Assembly: GCF_009793335.1 (NCBI RefSeq)
Contig: NZ_WING01000001.1
Coordinates: 6,448,001 to 6,512,000, forward strand
Length of the DNA: 64,000 bases
Source: Actinomadura sp. J1-007
GTDB lineage: Bacteria > Actinomycetota > Actinomycetes > Streptosporangiales > Streptosporangiaceae
Direction of reading: 5' to 3'
In this document: piece by piece, positions 29,299 to 39,058 of the stretch
Layout: each line of letters opens with the position of its first letter
How positions within the stretch are numbered: position 1 is the stretch's first letter
Notes under the pieces: generated by a model
Database searches by the model: none
Seen by the model: the letters and a program-made list of their open reading frames with translations, nothing else
What the model was told of the DNA's origin: nothing
Position numbers and translations under genes: made by a program

Positions 29299-29397
29299 CC
29301 GGCCATTGTGCCTACGCGGAGGGCAAAAGGACACAGTGAGCCGGATCACGGTGCGGCGTGGAACCCCTGCGCCCAGGGGGTTCGCGGGGCGGACGGG

Positions 29398-30882
29398 TCA
29401 GCGGGTGACGGCGGGGACCTCGCGCCGCAGGCGGCTGTTGCGGTGGCCGTACGCGAAGTACAGCACCGCGCCGAGCGCCATCCACACCAGGAACCGCAGC
29501 CACGTCTCGACCGGCAGGTTGAGCATCACGAACAGGCACGCCAGCACCGACAGCACCGGGACCAGCGGCACCAGCGGGGTGCGGAACGCGCGCGGCAGCT
29601 CGGGCCGCGTGCGGCGCAGGATCGCCACGCCCGCCGACACGACCAGGAACGCGAACAGCGTGCCGATGTTGACCAGCTCGGCGAGCTTGGCGAGCGGGAT
29701 GAACCCGGCGAGCACCGCCACGATGAGGCCCATCAGGATCGTCGTGCGGTACGGCGTGCCGAAGCGCGGGTGGACGGCGGCCATCCACGGCGGCAGGAGC
29801 CCGTCGCGGCTCATCGCGAAGAACACCCGGCTCTGCCCGAGCAGCAGGATCATCACCACGCTGGTCAGCCCGGCGACCGCGCCGACGCTGATCACGGTCG
29901 CGAACCCGGGGTGCCCGACGGCCTTGAACGCGTCGGCGAGCGGCGCGGCGTCGCTGAGGTCCTTGTAGTTGCTCATGCCGACCACGACGAGGGACACCGC
30001 CGCGTACAGCAGGGCCGTGACGACCAGCGACCCGATCAGCCCGATCGGCAGGTCCCGCTGCGGGCGCCGCGCCTCCTCCGCCGCGGTGGCGACGATGTCG
30101 AACCCGATGTAGGCGAAGAAGACGATGGCGATCGCGGCGAAGACGCCGAGCCAGCCGAAGCTGACCGGCGTGATGCCGAACAGCACCTGGATGAGCGGCG
30201 CCGCGCCGCCCTCCACCGCCGGGGTGGACTCCGACGGCGGGATGAACGGCGAGTAGTTGGAGCCCTTGACGAAGAACAGCCCGGCGACGATCACCAGCAG
30301 CACCACGAACACCTTGACCGTCACGATCACGGCGTTGAACCGCGAGGAGATCTTGACGCCGAGCACGAGCAGCGCGCTGACGGCGGCGACGAGCACCATC
30401 GCGGGGACGTTCACCACGCCGCCGGCCTCGCCCGGCGGCCCGGCGATCGCGTCCGGCACGGTGATCCCGGCGTCGCCGAGCAGCGAGACCGCGTACCCGG
30501 ACCAGCCGACCGACACCACCGCCGCGGCGAGCGCGAACTCCAGGATGAGGTCCCAGCCGATGATCCACGCCGGGAACTCGCCCAGCGTCGCGTACGAGAA
30601 GGTGTAGGCCGACCCCGCGACCGGGACCGTGGACGCGAACTCGGCGTAGCAGAGCGCGGCGAGCCCGCACACGACGGCCGCGAGGACGAACGACAGCGCG
30701 ACCGCCGGCCCGGCCCGGTCCTTGGCGACCTGCCCGGTCAGCACGAAGATCCCGGTGCCGATGACGACCCCGATGCCGAACACGACCAGGTCGAACGCCG
30801 ACAGCTCGCGCTTGAGCCGGTGCCCCGGCTCCTCGGTGTCGCTGATCGACTGCTCGATCGTCTTCGTGCGCAACAGGTTCAC
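29398..30882 (-). CDS. Amino-acid permease (APC family, cationic amino-acid transporter type)
   Basis: A 494-residue membrane transporter with about 12-14 hydrophobic segments. The first helix FDLVVFGIGVVIGTGIFVLT carries the APC substrate-binding GxGxGxG region, and YAEFASTVPVAGSAYTFSYA plus FFAYIGFDIVATAAEEARRP are classic CAT-type signatures. It imports amino acids by proton coupling. The GTG at 30882 has GAGGAG six bases upstream, better than the TTG three bases earlier. It is monocistronic between fprA and the fad operon. Substrate not certain. Confidence 0.95.
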   Translation of the reverse strand: MNLLRTKTIEQSISDTEEPGHRLKRELSAFDLVVFGIGVVIGTGIFVLTGQVAKDRAGPAVALSFVLAAVVCGLAALCYAEFASTVPVAGSAYTFSYATLGEFPAWIIGWDLILEFALAAAVVSVGWSGYAVSLLGDAGITVPDAIAGPPGEAGGVVNVPAMVLVAAVSALLVLGVKISSRFNAVIVTVKVFVVLLVIVAGLFFVKGSNYSPFIPPSESTPAVEGGAAPLIQVLFGITPVSFGWLGVFAAIAIVFFAYIGFDIVATAAEEARRPQRDLPIGLIGSLVVTALLYAAVSLVVVGMSNYKDLSDAAPLADAFKAVGHPGFATVISVGAVAGLTSVVMILLLGQSRVFFAMSRDGLLPPWMAAVHPRFGTPYRTTILMGLIVAVLAGFIPLAKLAELVNIGTLFAFLVVSAGVAILRRTRPELPRAFRTPLVPLVPVLSVLACLFVMLNLPVETWLRFLVWMALGAVLYFAYGHRNSRLRREVPAVTR

Positions 30883-31026
30883 CAAGGGCTCCTCACGGTG
30901 CGGTACGTCCCTGCGTCTCTACGTCGCCGGAACACGCCGCACGAAAACCTGTACCCCCTCCAAGCTGCTGAAATAGCCCTTGAGTCCCGAATCGCCGGCG
31001 CCGGCCCGGCACGCCGGCCCGGGGCG

Positions 31027-33108
31027 TCAGCCGAGGGAGGCGACGCCCGGGGCGAGGAACCGGCCGCCGGCCGCCTTCTCGCTCACGCCCGCGCGGTCCA
31101 GGTACGGGGTGATGCCGCCCAGGTGGAACGGCCAGCCCGCGCCGAGGATCATGCACAGGTCGATGTCCTGCGCGGCGGCCACGACGCCCTCGTCCAGCAT
31201 CACGCGGATCTCGTCCGCGAGGGCCGCCAGGGCGCGCTCCAGGACCTGCTCCTCGGTGGACGGGCTCGTCCCGCCGGAGAAGATCTCCACGACCTCCGGG
31301 TCGAGGGTGAAGTCGGGCAGGTAGACGCCGGGCTTGCCCGCCGCGACCAGCTTGGCCAGGTTGTCCGAGAGCGGGAAGCGGTCGGGGAACGCGGCGTGCA
31401 GCGTCTGGTTCACGTGCAGCGCGATCGCGGGGCCGACCAGCCCCATCAGCACGAACGGCGGCATCGGCAGCCCGAGCGGCGCGGCGGCGCGCTCGGCCGT
31501 CTCGATCGGGGTGCCCTCGTCCACCGCCTGGACGATCTCGGCGAGCAGCCGCAGCAGGACGCGGTTCACCACGAACGCCGGGGCGTCCTTCACCAGCACG
31601 CACGACTTCTTGAGCTGCCGGCCCGTCGCGAACGCCGTCGCGAGCGCCGCGTCGCCGGTGCGCTCGCCCCGGACGATCTCCAGCAGCGGCAGCACGGCGA
31701 CCGGGTTGAAGAAGTGGAAGCCGACGACCCGTTCGGGGTGCCTCAGCTCCGCGGCCATCTCGGTGACCGACAGGGACGAGGTGTTGGTCGCGAGCACGCA
31801 GTCGGCGGAGACGTACTCCTCGACCTCCGCGAACACCGTCCGCTTGACCGACATCTCCTCGAACACGGCCTCGATCACGAAGTCCGCGTCGGCGAACGCG
31901 TCCTTGGTCAGCGACCCGGTGATCAGCGACTTGAGCCGGTTCGCCTTGTCGGCCGAGACCCGGCCCTTGCCGAGCAGCTTGTCGATCTCGCCGTGCGCGT
32001 ACCCGACGCCCTTGTCCAGGCGCTCGCGGTCCAGGTCGGTGAGGACGACCGGGACCTCCAGGCGGCGCGCGAACAGCAGCGCGAGCTGCGAGGCCATCAG
32101 GCCCGCGCCGACGACGCCGACCTTGGTGACCGGGCGGGCGAGCGCCTTGTCCGGCGCCCCGGCGGGCTTCTTCGCGCGCTTCTGCGTGAGGTCGAACGCG
32201 TACAGCCCGGCCCGCAGCTCGTCGCTCATGATGAGGTCGGCCAGCGCCTCGTCCTCCGCGGCGAAGCCCTCGTCGCGGGTGCGGTCCTTCGCGGCGGCGA
32301 CGAGGTCGAGCGCGCGGACGTAGGAGGGGGCGGCGCCGTGCAGCTTGCCGTCCAGGTTCCAGCGGGCGAGCGCGACCGCGTCGTCCCACGCCTTGCCCTT
32401 GTCGACCTCGGGCCGGCGGACGGCGATCTCGCCGTTCAGGACGCGGGCGGTCCAGGCGAGCGACTCCTCAAGGAAGTCGGCCGGGTCGAAGACCGCGTCG
32501 GCGATGCCGAGGTCGTACGCCTGCCGGCCCTTCAGCATCCGGTTCTGGGCGAGCGGGTTGTCGATGACGACCTTGAGGGCCTTCTCGGCGCCGACGAGGT
32601 TCGGCAGCAGGTACGTGCCGCCCCAGCCGGGCACGAGGCCGAGGAACGCCTCGGGCAGCGCGACCGCCGGGACGCCCGACGAGATCGTCCGGTACGTGCA
32701 GTGCAGCCCGATCTCGACGCCGCCGCCCATCGCCGCGCCGTTGTAGTAGGCGAACGAGGGGACGCCGAGCTCGCCGAGCCGCCGGAACACCTCGTGCCCG
32801 AGCCGGCCGATCGCCGCCGCGTCCTCGCGGCTCCGGATCAGCGGCACGCCCTTGAGGTCGGCGCCGACCGCGAAGATGAACGGCTTGCCGGTGACGCCGA
32901 CGGCCGCGATGTCGTCGCGGTGCGCCACGGTGTCGATCGCGGCGTTCAGCTCGGTCAGCCCGTTCGGGCCGAACGTGTTGGGCCTGGTGTGGTCGAAGCC
33001 GTTGTCGAGCGTGATCAGGGCGAGCGTGCCCGCCCCGTACGGCAGCTCGACGTCGCGCACCCGCGCGTGGGTCACGACCTCGTCGGCGAAGACGTCGTTG
33101 ATGCTCAC
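31027..33108 (-). CDS. fadB: Fatty-acid oxidation multifunctional enzyme (enoyl-CoA hydratase / 3-hydroxyacyl-CoA dehydrogenase)
   Basis: A 693-residue two-domain beta-oxidation enzyme. N-terminal crotonase domain: oxyanion-hole motifs GKPFIFAVGADLKG and YYNGAAMGGGVEIGLHC, with Glu in LPEAFLGLVPGWGGTYLLP. C-terminal dehydrogenase: NAD site VGVVGAGLMASQLALLFARR, catalytic His in VVGFHFFNPVAVLPLLEI and the C-terminal helical repeats. GTG 33108 overlaps the thiolase stop (GTGA) and has GGAGGG upstream. With the thiolase it converts enoyl-CoA to acetyl-CoA plus shortened acyl-CoA. Length is close to the family's 700 residues. Confidence 0.97.
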   Translation of the reverse strand: MSINDVFADEVVTHARVRDVELPYGAGTLALITLDNGFDHTRPNTFGPNGLTELNAAIDTVAHRDDIAAVGVTGKPFIFAVGADLKGVPLIRSREDAAAIGRLGHEVFRRLGELGVPSFAYYNGAAMGGGVEIGLHCTYRTISSGVPAVALPEAFLGLVPGWGGTYLLPNLVGAEKALKVVIDNPLAQNRMLKGRQAYDLGIADAVFDPADFLEESLAWTARVLNGEIAVRRPEVDKGKAWDDAVALARWNLDGKLHGAAPSYVRALDLVAAAKDRTRDEGFAAEDEALADLIMSDELRAGLYAFDLTQKRAKKPAGAPDKALARPVTKVGVVGAGLMASQLALLFARRLEVPVVLTDLDRERLDKGVGYAHGEIDKLLGKGRVSADKANRLKSLITGSLTKDAFADADFVIEAVFEEMSVKRTVFAEVEEYVSADCVLATNTSSLSVTEMAAELRHPERVVGFHFFNPVAVLPLLEIVRGERTGDAALATAFATGRQLKKSCVLVKDAPAFVVNRVLLRLLAEIVQAVDEGTPIETAERAAAPLGLPMPPFVLMGLVGPAIALHVNQTLHAAFPDRFPLSDNLAKLVAAGKPGVYLPDFTLDPEVVEIFSGGTSPSTEEQVLERALAALADEIRVMLDEGVVAAAQDIDLCMILGAGWPFHLGGITPYLDRAGVSEKAAGGRFLAPGVASLG

Positions 33109-34307
33109 TTGGTGCCCTCCCAGTTCACGTTCTCCCAGAGGACGGTGCCGCCCATGCCCATGCCGACGCACATCGTGGTGAGTCCGTAGCGGACGTCCGG
33201 GCGCTCCTCGAACAGGCGGGAGAGCTGGTTCATCAGCCGCACGCCGGACGAGGCGAGCGGGTGGCCGACCGCGATCGCGCCGCCCCACGGGTTCACCCGC
33301 GCGTCGTCGTCGGCGATCTTGAAGTGCTCCAGGAAGGCGAGCACCTGCACGGCGAACGCCTCGTTGATCTCGATCAGGCCGATGTCGTCCATGGTCAGCC
33401 CGTTGCGGGCGAGCAGCCGCTCGGTCGCCGGGACCGGGCCGACGCCCATCACCTCGGGCTCGACGCCCGCGAACGAGAAGTCCACCAGCCGCATCCTCGG
33501 CGCGAGGCCGAGGTCGCGCGCCACGTCCTCGGCGGCGAGCAGGCAGGCGGTCGCGCCGTCGTTCAGCCCGGCGGCGTTGCCCGCCGTCACGTTGCCGTGC
33601 ACGCGGAACGGCGTCTTCAGCTTGGCCAGGTCGTCCACCGTGGTGCCGGGGCGCGGCGGCTCGTCCGCCGTCGCGAGGCCCCAGCCCTTCTCGGCGGAGC
33701 GGATCGCGGTCGGCACCAGGTCGGGCTGGACCTTCCCGGCGGCGTACGCGGCGGCGGTCCGCTGCTGGCTGCGCACCGCGTAGGCGTCGGCGCGCTCCTT
33801 GGTGATCTGCGGGAACCGGTCGTGCAGGTTCTCCGCGGTCGAGCCCATGACCAGCGCGGACGGATCGACCAGCCGGTCGGCCAGGAACCGCGGGTTCGGG
33901 TCGACGCCCTCGCCCATCGGGTGGCGGCCCATGTGCTCGACGCCGCCGGCGATCACCACGTCGTACGAGCCGAACGAGATGCCCGCGCCGGACGTGGTCA
34001 CGGCGGTCATCGCGCCCGCGCACATGCGGTCGATCGCGTACCCGGGGACGCTCTTCGGCAGCCCGGCGAGCACGGCGGCGGACCGGCCGATGGTCAGGCC
34101 CTGGTCGCCGGTCTGGGTGGTGGCGGCGATCGCGACCTCGTCCACCCGCTCGGGCGGCAGGGACGGGTTGCGGCGCATCAGCTCGCGGATCGCGCGGACG
34201 ACCAGGTCGTCCGCGCGGGTCTCCGCGTACAGGCCCTTCGGGCCCGCCTTGCCGAACGGCGTGCGGACGCCGTCGACGAACACGACGTCGCGTGCGGTGC
34301 GAGGCAC
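33105..34307 (-). CDS. fadA: Acetyl-CoA acyltransferase (thiolase)
   Basis: A 400-residue thiolase completing beta-oxidation. Acylated nucleophile Cys in AIDRMCAGAMTAVTTSGAGI (about residue 95), His in VNPWGGAIAVGHPLASSG and the second Cys in LTTMCVGMGMGGTVLWE, the full catalytic set. GTG at 34307 with AAGGAGGG upstream. It is the first gene of the fadA-fadB operon; promoter region contains repeated operator-like motifs shared with the divergent acyl-CoA ligase gene. Confidence 0.97.
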   Translation of the reverse strand: MPRTARDVVFVDGVRTPFGKAGPKGLYAETRADDLVVRAIRELMRRNPSLPPERVDEVAIAATTQTGDQGLTIGRSAAVLAGLPKSVPGYAIDRMCAGAMTAVTTSGAGISFGSYDVVIAGGVEHMGRHPMGEGVDPNPRFLADRLVDPSALVMGSTAENLHDRFPQITKERADAYAVRSQQRTAAAYAAGKVQPDLVPTAIRSAEKGWGLATADEPPRPGTTVDDLAKLKTPFRVHGNVTAGNAAGLNDGATACLLAAEDVARDLGLAPRMRLVDFSFAGVEPEVMGVGPVPATERLLARNGLTMDDIGLIEINEAFAVQVLAFLEHFKIADDDARVNPWGGAIAVGHPLASSGVRLMNQLSRLFEERPDVRYGLTTMCVGMGMGGTVLWENVNWEGTK

Positions 34308-34394
34308 GGGTCGTCCCTCCTTGAGGGGTGGATGAACGGAGCGGTGGTCTGACGGAGCGGTGCTCTGAACGGGGCGGTGCTCTGGACGGATCGG

Positions 34395-34436
34395 ATGCTA
34401 CTGGTTGGTAACCAACAATGCTACTCGTCAGTAACC
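34395..34436. promoter_or_regulatory. Paired operator-like repeats in the fadA / acyl-CoA ligase divergent promoter
   Basis: ATGCTACT(G/C)GT...GTAACCA occurs twice in tandem, 22 bp apart. The copies contain the dyads TACTGGTTGGTA (34399-34410) and TACTCGTCAGTA (34422-34433), and a 13-bp inverted repeat GTTGGT-A-ACCAAC spans 34404-34416. Similar TACT-N4-AGTA dyads are typical for TetR-family fatty-acid regulators; no regulator gene is adjacent. Confidence 0.55.
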
Positions 34437-34534
34437 ACTGACGCGCCGCTGACGGCGGGTCAGGGCCCCGGTGCCCTTGTCCGCTAGGTGACCCGTGGGT
34501 AACGTGTCCGGAAATCACCGGAGGAGGCGCGGTG

Positions 34535-36267
34535 GTGCACGCGAGACCCGCCTACCGCCCCGGGCTGCGCAGGCGGGCCGGGCACGTCCGCGATCTCGCC
34601 GGCCTGCTGCTGCGCACCGGCCTGCTGTTCTCCGGCTCCCCGCACCGCGCGCCCCGCCAGATCGCCCTGCTGCGGCACTGGGGCACCACGCTCGCCGGGC
34701 TGGTCGTCGCCGCCGCCGCGCGCGGCCCCGGCCGCGTCGCGCTGGTCGACGAGCTCGGCCCGCTCACGTTCGCCGAGCTAGACGAGCGCGGCACCCGCCT
34801 CGCGCGCGGCCTGCCCCTGCCCGGCCCGCGCCCCCGCGTCGGCGTGCTCTGCCGCAACCACCGCGGCATGGTCGAGACGCTCCTCGCGTGCAGCAAGCGC
34901 GGCGCCGAGGTCGTCCTGCTCAACACCGGGCTCGGCGCCGGGCAGCTCCGCGCCGTCCTCGGCGAGATGCGCACCGACCTGCTGGTCGCCGACGCCGAGT
35001 TCGCGCCCGTCCTCGCGGCGGCCCCGATCGCGCTGCGCCGCGTGGTCGTGTGGGCCGACCGCGCGCCCCCCGGCGGCGGCCCCACCCTGGACGCGATCGC
35101 GGCGGCGGCTCCGGCGGACGAGATCGGCCCGCCGCAGGTCCAGAGCCGTACGATCATGCTCAGCTCCGGCACCACGGGACGGCCGAAGGGCGCCCGCCGC
35201 CCGCCGCGCCCCGGCCTGTGGCCGCTCGCGTCGATGACCTCCCGGATCCCGCTGCGCGCCCGGCAGACGATGATCATCGAGGCTCCGCTGTTCCACACCT
35301 GGGGTACGCGGCGCTCCAGATGGCCTGGGCCCTGCGCGCGCCCGTCGTGCTGCACCGCCGCTTCGACCCCGAGCGCGCGCTCGCCACCGTCGCCGGGCAC
35401 CGCGACGCCGTCGTGTTCGCCGTCCCCGTCATGGTCCAGCGGATCCTCGACCTGCCCGAACGGGTCCGGCGCCGGCACGACGCGTCCTCGCTGCGCTTCG
35501 TCGCGCTCAGCGGCACCGCCCTGCCCGGCGACCTCGCGACCCGCTTCATGGACGCGTTCGGCGACCGGCTCTACAACGTGTACGGCACCACCGAGGCGTC
35601 CTGGGTGTCGATCGCCACGCCCCGCGACCTGCGCACCGATCCGCGCACCGCCGGACGCCCGCCCCGCAACACCGCCCTCGCCATCCTCGACGCCCGGGGC
35701 CGCCCGCTCGGCCGGTCCACCATCGGCGAGATCCACGCGGCGAACGAGCTGCTGTTCGAGGGCTACACCGGCGGCGAGCCGGTGGAGGTCCGCGACGGCC
35801 TGCTCGCGACCGGCGACCTCGGCCACATCGACCACCGCGGCCTGCTGTTCGTGGACGGCCGCCGCGACGGCATGGTGGTGTCGGGCGGCGAGAACGTCGT
35901 CCCGCGCGACGTCGAGGACGCGCTGCTGCGGCTCCCGCAGGTCGCCGAGGCCGCCGTCGTCGGCGTACCGGACGACGCGTGGGGCCAGCGCCTCGCCGCG
36001 TACCTGGTGCTGCGGCCCGGCGCGCGGCTCCGCCCCGACGAGGTCCGCGCGTACGTGCACGCCCAGGTCGCCCGCTACGCCGTCCCCCGCGACGTGCACT
36101 TCCTCGCCGAACTGCCCCGCAACGCGACCGGCAAGGTCGTCCACCGCTGGCTGGCCGACGCCGCCCGCCCCCAGCGCCCGCAGCCCGAGGGCCGCGTCCC
36201 CTGGCCGCACCCGGCGCCCGACGCCCGGCCCTGGCCGCCGAGGGAGGCGACCCCGCGGGCGGGCTGA
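34535..36267 (+). CDS. AMP-binding acyl-CoA synthetase (frameshifted)
   Basis: The two frames give about 577 residues of an adenylate-forming ligase. Motifs: P-loop-like TIMLSSGTTGRPKGARR, YGTTEASWVSIA, hinge region LLATGDLGHIDHRGLLFVDG, RRDGMVVSGGENVVPRDVED and the C-terminal Lys in PRNATGKVVHRWL. It activates fatty or other carboxylic acids to CoA thioesters and would feed the divergent fadA-fadB operon. One G is missing from the run at 35301-35304 (reads LFHTWG then YAALQMAWAL). GTG 34535 is preferred because GGAGGAGG ends seven bases upstream; GTG 34532 is possible. The N-terminal 45 residues include a hydrophobic segment. Confidence 0.92.
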
Positions 36268-36273
36268 CGCGGG

Positions 36274-37461
36274 TCAGGGGCGCAGCGGCAGCCGTACCGT
36301 GATCGCCAGCCCGCCGTCCGCCCTCGGCACCGTCTCGATCGTCCCGTTGTGCGCGCCCACCACCGCCTGGACGATCGACAGGCCGAGGCCCGCGCCGTCC
36401 GCCGACCCGACCCGGTCGGGCCGCAGCCGCCGGAACGGCTCGTAGATCGCGCCCACCTCGTACGGCGGGACCGGCCGCCCGGTGTTGGCGACCAGCAGCA
36501 CCGCCGCGCCGTCCCGCGCCGCCGTCCGCACCCACACCCGGCCGCCCGGAACGTTGTACTTCAGCGCGTTCTCCAGCAGGTTCACCGCGCAGCGCTCCAG
36601 CAGCACCGGATCGCCCTCCACGGCCGCCGGAGCCAGCCGCGCCTCCACCTCCACATCGCCTGGGCCGTCCACCTGGTCGAGGGCGCTCGCCACCACGTCC
36701 TGGAGCGCCGCCCCGGTGCGCGTCCGCAGCTCCCGCTCCGAACGGGCCAGCGTCAGCAGCCCCTCGATCAGCCGCTCGTGCCGGGCGGTGTTGCCGAGCA
36801 GCACGTCCGCGAGCGCCTTGGTCTCCGGCGGGTTCCTGGCGCTCGCGATCGCCACCTCCAGCACCGTCCGGTTGATCGTCAGCGGCGTGCGCAGCTCGTG
36901 CGAGGCGTTCGCCACGAACCGGCGCTGCGCGTCGAACGCCCGGTGCAGCCGGTCCAGCATCCGGTCGAACGTGTCGGCCAGGTCCTTGATCTCGTCCTGC
37001 GGCCCGGCGAGCGCGATCCGCTCGTGCAGCGTGCTCTCCGACAGGCGGCGCGCGGTCTCGGTGACGGTGTGCAGGGGCCGCAGGAGCCGTCCCGCCGCCA
37101 CGTACCCGATGCCCACCGCCACCAGGCCGAGGACCAGGAAGATCAGCAGGGAGCTCTGGAGGAGCTGCTGGAGGACGTCCTGCTTCTGCCGGTCCAGCTC
37201 GCGCTGCACGGCCGACCGCAGGTCCGCCATGCCCTGGAGCCGCTGGACGCCGTCCCCGCTCTTCAGCTTGGCGAGGTCCACCGCCGTGGCGGGGGCGCGG
37301 CCGGTGAACCGCTGCTCCATCGCCCGCGCCGTCACCACGTAGGTGAACGCCACGAGCGCGGCGGCGATCACCAGCGAGAGCGACCCGTACACCAGCGTCA
37401 GCCGGGCCCGCACGCTCAGCCGCAGACGCCCCCGCAGGGCGCCGCGCCACCCGCCCGTCAC
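36274..37461 (-). CDS. Two-component sensor histidine kinase (HAMP-HisKA-HATPase)
   Basis: A 395-residue kinase: transmembrane helix 1 (LTLVYGSLSLVIAAALVAFT), a ~90-residue extracytoplasmic sensor with no Cys, helix 2 (LIFLVLGLVAVGIGYVAAG), HAMP, HisKA with H-box FVANASHELRTPLTINRTVL, and HATPase_c with NLLENALKYN and DGAGLGLSIVQAVVGAHNG. GTG start 37461 overlaps the response-regulator stop (GTGA). It is convergent with the acyl-CoA ligase gene, seven bases from its stop. Signal unknown. Confidence 0.95.
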   Translation of the reverse strand: MTGGWRGALRGRLRLSVRARLTLVYGSLSLVIAAALVAFTYVVTARAMEQRFTGRAPATAVDLAKLKSGDGVQRLQGMADLRSAVQRELDRQKQDVLQQLLQSSLLIFLVLGLVAVGIGYVAAGRLLRPLHTVTETARRLSESTLHERIALAGPQDEIKDLADTFDRMLDRLHRAFDAQRRFVANASHELRTPLTINRTVLEVAIASARNPPETKALADVLLGNTARHERLIEGLLTLARSERELRTRTGAALQDVVASALDQVDGPGDVEVEARLAPAAVEGDPVLLERCAVNLLENALKYNVPGGRVWVRTAARDGAAVLLVANTGRPVPPYEVGAIYEPFRRLRPDRVGSADGAGLGLSIVQAVVGAHNGTIETVPRADGGLAITVRLPLRP

Positions 37462-38111
37462 AGCCGGTATCCCGAGCCGGTGACGGTCTCGATCACCGGC
37501 GGCCCGCCCAGCTTGCGGCGCAGCGTCGCCATCGTGACCCGCACGATGTTGCTGAACGGGTCGATGTTCTCGTCCCAGGCCCGTTCGAGCAGCCGCTCGG
37601 CGCTCACCACCCCGCCCTCGGCGCGCAGCAGCTCCTCCAGCACGGTGAACTCCTTGTTCGTCAGCCGCACCTCCCGGCCGTCCCGTTCCACCCGCCGCCG
37701 GTACGGGTCGAGCCGGATCCCCGCGCACTCCAGGACCGGCGGCACCGGCGCGCCCGACCGGCGCGACAGCGCCCGCACCCGCGCGACCAGCTCGCCGAAC
37801 ACGAACGGCTTCGGCAGGTAGTCGTCGGCCCCGAGCGCGAGCCCGTCCACCCGCTCCTCCACCTCCCCGGACGCGGTCAGCATCAGGATCCGGCCCCGGT
37901 GCCGCCGCGCGACGAGGACGCGGCACACCTCGTCCCCGTGCACGGTGGGCAGGTCCCGGTCCAGCACGACCACGTCGTACTCGTTGTAGGAGGTCAGCTC
38001 CAGGGCGGCGTCGCCGTCGTACGCCACGTCGACGGCCATCGCCTCCTCCCGCAGCCCCTCCGCGATGGTGTCGGCGAGCACCCGCTCGTCCTCGACGATC
38101 AGTACGCGCAC
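37458..38111 (-). CDS. OmpR/PhoB-family response regulator
   Basis: A 217-residue regulator. Receiver domain: acidic pair in IVEDERVLAD, phospho-Asp in DVVVLDRDLPTVHGD, Lys in GADDYLPKPFVFGEL. Winged-helix DNA-binding domain from about residue 125 (REVRLTNKEFTVLEELLRAE, NIVRVTMATLRRKLGG, VTGSGYRL). It is transcribed ahead of and overlapping its kinase. The start is a GTG at 38111. Close relatives include actinobacterial regulators of envelope or antibiotic responses, but no target is visible. Confidence 0.96.
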   Translation of the reverse strand: MRVLIVEDERVLADTIAEGLREEAMAVDVAYDGDAALELTSYNEYDVVVLDRDLPTVHGDEVCRVLVARRHRGRILMLTASGEVEERVDGLALGADDYLPKPFVFGELVARVRALSRRSGAPVPPVLECAGIRLDPYRRRVERDGREVRLTNKEFTVLEELLRAEGGVVSAERLLERAWDENIDPFSNIVRVTMATLRRKLGGPPVIETVTGSGYRL

Positions 38112-38174
38112 GCGCGCCCCCTCCCGCTCGGACCGAGCATCGCCGAAGGGGCGTTAAACCCGGATAAACCGACG

Positions 38175-39017
38175 TCAGCGGCGCCAGCAGGTGTAGGACA
38201 CGCGGGCCGTGCCGCCCGGGGCGAACGAGATCGAGCCGCCACCGCCGCCCCGGATGTAGCACCCGATCGTCGGCCGCACGGTCACGGTCACCGCGGCCGA
38301 CCTCCCGCTCGCCAGCGTCCCGCCGCCCCCGGCGCTGACCCACCCGGCCCGCGACGACACCGACGCCACCGACCAGCGCACCGGCCCGCCCCGCGCGGTC
38401 AGGATCACCCGGCAGGTGCGGGGGAGCCCCGCGACGCCGATGCCCCGGCAGCCGCCGTCCCGATCGCGAGCCGCCCCCGGCCGCTGGGCTTGGACGGCGG
38501 CTTCGGCCGCGCCCTCTCCTTCTTCTTCGGCTTCGCCTTCCGGGTCTTCTCCGGCTTCTTCTTCTCCGCCTTCTTCGTCCTGCTCGGGACGGCGAGGGGC
38601 TGGACGGCACGGGCGGCGCCATCGCGGCGTCCACGGGAGCGTTCCGCTTGGGCCCGCGCGGATCGTCCGGCATCAGCAGCAGCCCCGCCGTCAACGTCAG
38701 CGCCGTGGCCGCGACCCCCGCCACCACCAGCCGAGGCCACCGCCGGGACGCCTTCGCGCCGCGCCCCCGCACTCGTCCCGGACGAGCCCGCGCAGCCACT
38801 CCTCCAGCCCGTCCGCCCCGGGCACCGCGTCCGGATCGACCCGCGTCTTCAGCAGCGCCGCCCGTACGGCCTCGACCGCGGGCTCCCGCTCCCCGAGCAT
38901 CCCGCGGGCGTACTCGAACAGCTCGGGCCCGTACACGTTGTAGACGTGCCCGACCGCGCCGGGCCGCTGCTCGCGCAGCGCCTCGGTGAGCCGCAGGTCG
39001 TCGTCTCGGTTGCGCAC
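38175..39017 (-). CDS. Sigma-70-region-2-like / transmembrane / BACON-like surface-domain protein (three frameshifts)
   Basis: Four consecutive frames, each shifted as by loss of one base, read as one ~281-residue protein. The N-terminus (VRNRDDDLRLTEALREQRPG, VYNVYGPELFEYARGMLGE) looks like sigma-70 region 2 of ECF factors but lacks region 4. Next comes a transmembrane helix (RWPRLVVAGVAATALTLTAG), a Lys/Pro-rich spacer (KKKPEKTRKAKPKKKERA) and a C-terminal beta-sandwich with a conserved-looking ILTARGGPVRWSVAS ... AAVTVTVRPTIGCYI ... YTCWRR ending. Such a membrane-tethered sigma-like protein would put the last domain outside the cell. Start GTG 39017, stop 38175. The breaks lie near 38750, 38660 and 38410. 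Function unknown. Confidence 0.7.
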
Positions 39018-39058
39018 CGAACGGATTATGGCGCTGACCGTCCGCTATGTAATGCGAC

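Noticed and set aside
28573..33189. 1538-residue forward frame
   Set aside because: Runs antisense through fprA, the amino-acid permease and fadB; composition is Arg/Asp/Gln shadow with no fold.
36274..38799. A single 841-residue kinase protein
   Set aside because: The frame merges the true kinase (from GTG 37461), the shadow of the response regulator and part of the sigma-like gene.
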